From contig NZ_ADVG01000005.1 of the NCBI RefSeq assembly GCF_000178855.1, forward strand, positions 372,001 to 436,000: a stretch of DNA of 64,000 bases. Reading direction: 5' to 3'. The stretch comes from Ktedonobacter racemifer DSM 44963. Its GTDB lineage: Bacteria > Chloroflexota > Ktedonobacteria > Ktedonobacterales > Ktedonobacteraceae. Of this stretch, positions 59,634 to 64,000 are shown in pieces; position 1 is the first letter of the stretch; the number at the start of each line of letters is the position of its first letter. The position numbers and the translations under genes were made by a program. A model generated the notes under the pieces. It searched no databases, was not told the origin of the DNA, and was given only the letters and a program-made list of their open reading frames with translations.

Positions 59634-60510
59634 CTAGTGGTAAAGCGCTTTGACCGCCGCTCCTGCCGCATATACCAGGTCCTTTGCGCCCCCTGCGACC
59701 CAAAGCTCAAACGTCTCACGCCCCCATTGCTCGTTGATCGAGTCCACCAGGTCCATCACCTGTGCCTGTCGCGCATATGCCTCCTGCGTCACCATGCCAA
59801 AGAGGTCCCTCTGGAACACCTCCTGCGAACTCAACTCCGTAACATACACCCCTGCCCGCTTATACCGATACCCAGGGGCATAGATCGTTCCCAGAAGCGC
59901 CAGCGCGAGATCCAGCACATCCGGCGTAAACGAGCTCGCATACGGAAGTTTGGCTGACGCCTCATTCGCATACTGCGCAGTGTGTCGATCCCAGGAATTA
60001 GTCTGGATGAACACGCTTACTCGCCTGACGCGTGACCCTTGTCTCATCACTTTCTCCATCACCGCCACCGCATACGTTGCCAACGCTTCCTCCAACTCCT
60101 TCCTCACTTCGATCTCCCTCCCAAACGAGAGCGCCACCATCCTTCCTTCCCGTGGCTGAGGCCTCACCTCCAGGAGCTGGCACGAGATCCCCCGGAGCTC
60201 AAAGCACCACCCGCTGCACTCCTACATTCATAGCGTGACGTATCCATGCGTGATCTGCCTCCTTCAACCCTCGCGCACTCACAATCCCCACGCGCCGTAA
60301 CCGCTCCCCCAGGCGCTTGCCTATTCCCCAGACATCTTCGATAGCAAGCCCTTTCAGCCACGCATCCACTTCTGATTCTGGCCAGGACACCAGGCTCACC
60401 ACACCCTCAAATATCTCATGCTGCTTCGCCAACTCCGTCGCGACCTTACTCAAGACCTTCGTTGTCACAAGCCCCACCGAGACGACCACACCCACCTCCC
60501 TATACACACG
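59634..60510 (-). pseudogene. umuC: Broken umuC/dinP-type Y-family DNA polymerase gene
   Basis: The minus strand starts within the palm domain (GVVVSVGLVTTKVLSKVATE), continues through the helix-hairpin-helix (IEDVWGIGKRLGERLRRVGI), then meets a stop after QRVVL. One base further in another frame it resumes ELRGISCQLLEVRPQPREGR and runs to the C-terminal MDLVDSINEQWGRETFELWV, the UmuC DUF4113-type end. A single inserted T at about 60200 explains the frameshift (CTT TGA G for CTT GAG). The N-terminal ~150 codons with the catalytic residues are gone beyond about 60510. Confidence 0.82.
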
Positions 60511-60654
60511 TGTAGAAGTTGACTTTGCACTGGAGTGGAAGTGGTGCTGTTTTGGAGTAGCGGGGAAGAATCGCACAATTTGGCTTTTTTTTCAATGTGT
60601 ATAACGAATTTGAGCATAACGAAAAGGGCATTTTGCACCTATGGGAAATGAACA

Positions 60655-60770
60655 TGCTCATTGCGTATTTACCGCAGAGGACGAAAAAAGCACGAATATC
60701 TTCAGCAATTGCTTCTGGGTGTTCCCATTCGGGGAAGTGGCAACCCGCAGGCAAATCTTTCCAGTGATCA
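60655..60770 (-). pseudogene. C-terminal remnant of an epoxide-hydrolase-like alpha/beta hydrolase
   Basis: The minus strand encodes YDHWKDLPAGCHFPEWEHPE, then AIAEDIRAFFVLCGKYA. GGHFPEWExPE...FFR is the usual end of epoxide-hydrolase-like alpha/beta hydrolases, with the catalytic His in CHF. Nothing of the upstream domain is present. Confidence 0.5.
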
Positions 60771-60872
60771 TACTTTCAGAAGCGATCGGGCTAGAGGCCT
60801 TTCCTCCATTCATGACGCATGAGCCACCGAGATCGTCTGAAGAGTAGTATGCCAAACATGAGAGAGAAACCG

Positions 60873-61199
60873 TTACTTCTGCTGATAGGTCAGAAGTATT
60901 TTCTCCAGTAGCCCAGGGAAGCGTATCTCCAAATCCTCTCGACGTAGCGTAACCTGCATCCGTCTTCCTTGTGGCACCATTCGTACCAACCCAGCTTCAC
61001 GCAACGCCTTAAAATGAAACGAAAGCGTTGACTTTGCCACGGCTTCGCCGACGAGAAAGTCATGACATGCCATCTTTTCCTCCGACTCGCTCGCCTGAGC
61101 CAGCTCTGCCACCATTTGTAAGCGTACTGGATCACCCAGAGCATACAAGATCGTTGGCAAGGAAAGATCCTCGCGTGATGGATGAACAAGAAATCTCAT
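60873..61199 (-). CDS. ArsR-family winged-helix regulator
   Basis: 108 residues from the ATG at 61199: SLPTILYALGDPVRLQMVAE, then VGEAVAKSTLSFHFKALREA and GLVRMVPQGRRMQVTLR. No obvious metal-site cysteines in the recognition helix, so it may be a non-metal member. The open frame extends to 61256 but the promoter occupies that stretch. Probably translated from a leaderless mRNA and autoregulated through the palindrome at 61233-61259. Confidence 0.87.
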   Translation of the reverse strand: MRFLVHPSREDLSLPTILYALGDPVRLQMVAELAQASESEEKMACHDFLVGEAVAKSTLSFHFKALREAGLVRMVPQGRRMQVTLRREDLEIRFPGLLEKILLTYQQK

Positions 61200-61206
61200 G
61201 CTTGAC

Positions 61207-61259
61207 AGTATAGCACCTTCTCCGTTACACTTCAATTGTTCAATAATATTGAACAATTG
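61207..61259 (-). promoter_or_regulatory. Promoter and palindromic operator of the ArsR-family gene
   Basis: On the minus strand TTGAAG (61235-61230), 17 bp, TATACT (61212-61207), then seven bases to the ATG. A palindrome with 13-base arms (CAATTGTTCAATA and complement) and a single central base at 61233-61259 covers the -35, the typical site for an ArsR repressor. Confidence 0.75.
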
Positions 61260-61554
61260 AACAATTAGCTATGTATATTAGGAGGAAGCGCGGGAGCATG
61301 AGCTTTCACGTGTTCCCACAACTGGCTTTTTGAGGAGGAGGAGGAGGTAGGCCCAGGAGAGAAACGTCATGCATTGACGCTCTCCTCTCAAAAGCTGTCA
61401 ATGTACAACGTAATGACGAATGAAGCGAGATAGGGAGTGGTTTTCCCAGGTTCTGAATAGCCAATTCCTAGCCATTCGCGCCGATTTCCTCGGTGTCACA
61501 TTAAAATCGGTTGAAGTTTCAACTTATTTACCACCTGGAAAGTGAGTTTCTTTT

Positions 61555-63402
61555 ATGTGTGGTATCACTGGATGGATCGATTGGGAACGGGACCTCTCGG
61601 AGCAGCAAGCGGTGCTGGAGGAGATGGCCTGTACATTAAAAGAGCGTGGGCCAGATCGCGAGGGCTACTGGCTCTCTCCCCGCGCCGCACTGGCGCACCG
61701 CCGCCTGATCGTTATTGATCCCATTGGCGGTACACAACCCATGCTCTTTACCCAGGGTGGACAGACCTATGCCCTGACTTATAATGGTGAGATCTATAAC
61801 TTCCGCGAGTTACGCGAGGAGCTGCGCACACGCGATCATGTCTTTCGCACGCATTCCGATACCGAGGTGCTGCTGCATGCCTATGTCGAGTGGGGCGAGG
61901 ATTGCGTTAATCACTTTAATGGTATCTTCGCCTTTGCTATCTGGGACGAGGCGCGTCAGCGGCTCTTCATCGCCCGCGACCACCTGGGGGTCAAGCCACT
62001 CTTCTACGCCCAGGTAAGCAGCACCATCGTCTTTGGTTCAGAGATCAAGGCTCTGCTAGCGCACCCGCTGATCAAGCCTGTACTGGATGACGAGGGCATG
62101 AAGGCCATCTTTGTCTCAATCTTTCTGTCCGGTGGCGGCATCTTCCGCGATATTCAGGAGCTGCGCCCGGGTCACTGCGCGACCTTCACACGTGAGCGCA
62201 CGCATGTTCGCCCCTACTGGCAGTTGGTCAGCAGGCCCCATACCGATGACCTGGAAACGACTGCCGGGTATATCCGCTCGCTCCTCAAGGATACCGTCAA
62301 GCGCCAGCTCATCGCTGATGTACCCGTGGTGACGCTCCTCTCCGGCGGGCTGGACTCCAGTGGCGTGACTTCCCTGGCGGCTCGCGAGTTTCAGCGGGAA
62401 AACCAGGTGCTCAACACCTATGCCATCAATTACGTCGATAGAGAAGAGCCTTTTGAGGGAAGTGCCTTTCGTCCAAGCATCGACCGTCCCTATGCCGAAC
62501 AGGTAGCGCGCTACCTGCCGACCAATCACCATGACGTCGTGGTCTCCACTGAGGAGCTACTCGAGAACCTGCTTGTGCCGATGCGCGCCCACGACCGGCC
62601 TAAGATGGGGCAGATCGAGACCTCGCTCTACCTGCTCTTCAAGGCGATCAAGCAAAACGCGACGGTGGCGCTCTCGGGCGAGTCGGCCGACGAGATCTTC
62701 GGCGGCTATCCCTGGTTCCACCAGGAGCATGTGCTCAATACGCCGACCTTCCCCTGGATCGCCGCGCGCATGAATCCCAGGAGTGATACTCAAGTTATGA
62801 ATACAGGAACGCCCTTCGTCTCTCCAGCTCTGGCGCAGGAACTCCATCCACGCGAGCACATTCAGCGCCTCTATCAGGAGGCGCTGGCCGAGGTCCCGCG
62901 CCTGGAGGGTGAGTCTCCACGTGACGCCCGCATCCGCGAGATCTTCTACCTGAATATGACGCGCTTTTTGCCCCTGCTGCTGGACCGCAAAGACCGCATG
63001 AGCATGGCAACTGGCCTGGAGGTACGCGTCCCTTTCTGCGATCACCGCCTGGTGCAGTATGTCTGGAATATCCCCTGGGAGATGAAGACCGTCGATACTA
63101 TCGAGAAGGGCATCCTACGCCGCGCCTTTAGCGGATTGCTCCCCGAGGAGGTGCGTATGCGTCGTAAGAGCGCGTATCCTACCTCGTACGATCCAGCCTA
63201 TACCCAGGCTGTGCGCCGCTCGACGCTGGAGATTCTCAATAATGCCAATGCGCCCGTAAACGCCTTTGTCAATGGAGCGTTTCTCCGCCAGCTCGCGGAG
63301 CATCCCGATGAGAACCGGCGGGGCGAAAGCGCCTACTTCCTCTTCGACTACCTGATCCAGACCAATGCCTGGCTGCAAGAGTATCACGTCGTAACGACTT
63401 AA
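61555..63402 (+). CDS. asnB: Asparagine synthase (glutamine-hydrolysing)
   Basis: 615 residues. MCGITGWIDW exposes the N-terminal nucleophile Cys2 of the class II glutamine amidotransferase domain (ALAHRRLIVIDP; ALTYNGEIYNFREL). The synthetase domain has the ATP pyrophosphatase loop VTLLSGGLDSSGVTSLAARE and the C-terminal MATGLEVRVPFCDHRLVQYV. Both halves look catalytically complete, so it should make asparagine from aspartate, glutamine and ATP, or amidate another carboxylate. GGAAAGTGAG lies eight bases upstream. A 38-codon gene follows by 20 bp. Confidence 0.93.
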   Translation: MCGITGWIDWERDLSEQQAVLEEMACTLKERGPDREGYWLSPRAALAHRRLIVIDPIGGTQPMLFTQGGQTYALTYNGEIYNFRELREELRTRDHVFRTHSDTEVLLHAYVEWGEDCVNHFNGIFAFAIWDEARQRLFIARDHLGVKPLFYAQVSSTIVFGSEIKALLAHPLIKPVLDDEGMKAIFVSIFLSGGGIFRDIQELRPGHCATFTRERTHVRPYWQLVSRPHTDDLETTAGYIRSLLKDTVKRQLIADVPVVTLLSGGLDSSGVTSLAAREFQRENQVLNTYAINYVDREEPFEGSAFRPSIDRPYAEQVARYLPTNHHDVVVSTEELLENLLVPMRAHDRPKMGQIETSLYLLFKAIKQNATVALSGESADEIFGGYPWFHQEHVLNTPTFPWIAARMNPRSDTQVMNTGTPFVSPALAQELHPREHIQRLYQEALAEVPRLEGESPRDARIREIFYLNMTRFLPLLLDRKDRMSMATGLEVRVPFCDHRLVQYVWNIPWEMKTVDTIEKGILRRAFSGLLPEEVRMRRKSAYPTSYDPAYTQAVRRSTLEILNNANAPVNAFVNGAFLRQLAEHPDENRRGESAYFLFDYLIQTNAWLQEYHVVTT

Positions 63403-63422
63403 ATAAAATGAGGAGGCCTCCC

Positions 63423-63539
63423 ATGCCAGTTCATCCTCCTCGCGCAATACAGAAGAGGGGGACCCTGCGCTATTACCTGGAAATTCACCGGGCGCTCTGG
63501 CACAGCCTCGCCACGACCTGGAAGGCAGCGTTGGACTAG
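63423..63539 (+). CDS. 38-residue small protein immediately downstream of asnB
   Basis: An ATG at 63423 has GAGGAGG six bases upstream, one of the best ribosome sites in the window. The frame reads MPVHPPRAIQKRGTLRYYLE, then IHRALWHSLATTWKAALD and stop. Basic, with an amphipathic-looking C-terminal helix. The ribosome site overlaps the self-complementary GGAGGCCTCC, which could fold and hide it. Only 20 bp after asnB, so co-transcribed. No lasso- or lanthipeptide-like core is evident. Unknown function. Confidence 0.55.
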   Translation: MPVHPPRAIQKRGTLRYYLEIHRALWHSLATTWKAALD

Positions 63540-63856
63540 CAAGAGCCGCCAAATCACGTCATGTTCTTTCAATATGCTCGACAAGAGAAAGAGCGATCGT
63601 TCGGAATGCAGCCCAGCAGATCCGTGTCAAGGGGTCAATGGCGTCGGCATCGTGGATCTGATGGGGAAAGCTGGGAGCAATTGGTGCCATCGCCTCATGC
63701 CCACAATTGCTTGGGACAGCCAGAAAAAGTCGTGGCTACGATAACACGTCTCACCAGCCCAAGTAGTATCCTCGCACCAGCAAAACCCTTACGGTCAGTA
63801 AGGCCCGCTGGCGTCATTGATATCGAGAACCATAGAGAACAAAGGAGCGTAGAAAG
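63540..63856. other. Intergenic region, nothing recognised
   Basis: 317 bp between the small gene and the dehydrogenase gene; presumably contains the promoter of the latter, not identified. Confidence 0.4.
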
Positions 63857-64000
63857 ATGAAAGCGATTCGATTCAATCAATATGGTGAGCCTGCAAAGGT
63901 TCTTGAGATAAGAGAGTATCCTCTCCCAGAACCTGGGGAAGGAGAAGCACGCGTTCGTATCCTGGCCAGCCCCGTGAACCCGTCTGACTTGCTGTTTGTG
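63857..64000 (+). CDS. Zinc-independent MDR dehydrogenase / quinone-oxidoreductase-like (5' part only)
   Basis: The first 48 codons are in the window: MKAIRFNQYGEPAKVLEIRE, then YPLPEPGEGEARVRILASPV and NPSDLLFV. This is the N-terminal GroES-like part of the medium-chain dehydrogenase superfamily; NPSDLL rather than a zinc-ligand CGTD points to quinone-oxidoreductase or enoyl-reductase types. AAAGGAG lies nine bases upstream. The rest is outside the window. Confidence 0.8.
   Translation, partial: MKAIRFNQYGEPAKVLEIREYPLPEPGEGEARVRILASPVNPSDLLFV

Noticed and set aside
63423..63539. Small gene after asnB as a lasso-peptide precursor with asnB as cyclase.
   Set aside because: asnB has an intact glutaminase Cys2 and normal length, no lasB/leader-peptidase genes are present, and the peptide lacks a lasso core with an acidic residue at position 7-9.
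1..64000. CRISPR arrays, tRNA and rRNA genes, and classic defence systems.
   Set aside because: No regularly spaced short repeats, cloverleaf-like sequences or rRNA segments were seen; the only tandem array is the coding 87-bp repeat.

Overview
The window looks like a chromosomal stretch of a Ktedonobacteria-type member of the Chloroflexota. This is inferred from the protein families, not from a database search: a very large MalT/LAL-type LuxR regulator with its own N-terminal domain, a Pro/Ala-repeat membrane protein with a baseplate-J-like tail, an ATPase-less sugar ABC operon, and many short single-purpose operons in sequence of moderate GC littered with transposase debris. No rRNA, tRNA or CRISPR array was seen. 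Both window ends cut genes (a minus-strand gene at the left, an alcohol-dehydrogenase-like gene at the right).

Layout. 1-4.9 kb: C-terminally cut repeat protein, then an inverted-repeat-bounded unit carrying an APH-type kinase gene. Its right repeat arm is split by a 756-nt group II intron that has no reverse transcriptase; the left arm preserves the empty site. 5-15.4 kb: PhyH dioxygenase, a ferredoxin / ferredoxin reductase / cytochrome P450 operon, an AEC transporter, a GC-rich catalase and an alpha/beta hydrolase. 15.6-24.7 kb: HD hydrolase, an HTH-citrate-synthase fusion that has lost catalytic residues and faces an isochorismatase-fold gene across a perfect palindrome, DHA2 exporter, PAS histidine kinase, transposase and UvrA remnants, VOC protein. 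24.9-28.1 kb: giant LuxR regulator.

28.7-41.2 kb is a coherent alpha-galactoside island: lipoprotein binding protein and two permeases, an AraC regulator, a DUF5107-TPR protein, an aldose-epimerase-like protein and a secreted multidomain GH27 alpha-galactosidase. Three promoters in it (28686, 33309 and, on the minus strand, 41161) share one architecture: two 11-bp direct repeats 21 bp apart, the second overlapping a -35 box by one base, then 17 bp to a TAYACT -10. This reads as a regulon of the resident AraC protein and is the most interesting signal in the window.

41.4-54.3 kb is accessory and decaying: rhodanese-ChrA fusion, VOC pseudogene, truncated ArsR/phosphatase fusion, intact IS607-type element with TnpB, transposase, DinB and MFS fragments, then a low-GC rifamycin phosphotransferase (rph) followed by the tail of an FAD monooxygenase. 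54.7-64 kb: FAD-linked oxidase, haem-copper-like membrane protein, PRISE-type reductase with divergent HxlR regulator, broken umuC, ArsR regulator with a palindromic operator, asnB followed by an unlisted 38-codon gene, and the start of an MDR dehydrogenase.

Three features recur. Most intergenic spaces carry unusually long perfect inverted repeats (14-31 bp stems), some plainly bidirectional terminators. Three genes (tnpA, the ArsR gene, the HxlR gene) have a -10 box only 6-7 nt before the start codon and are probably leaderless. Broken genes concentrate at 22.6-23.9, 43-50.3 and 59.6-60.8 kb.
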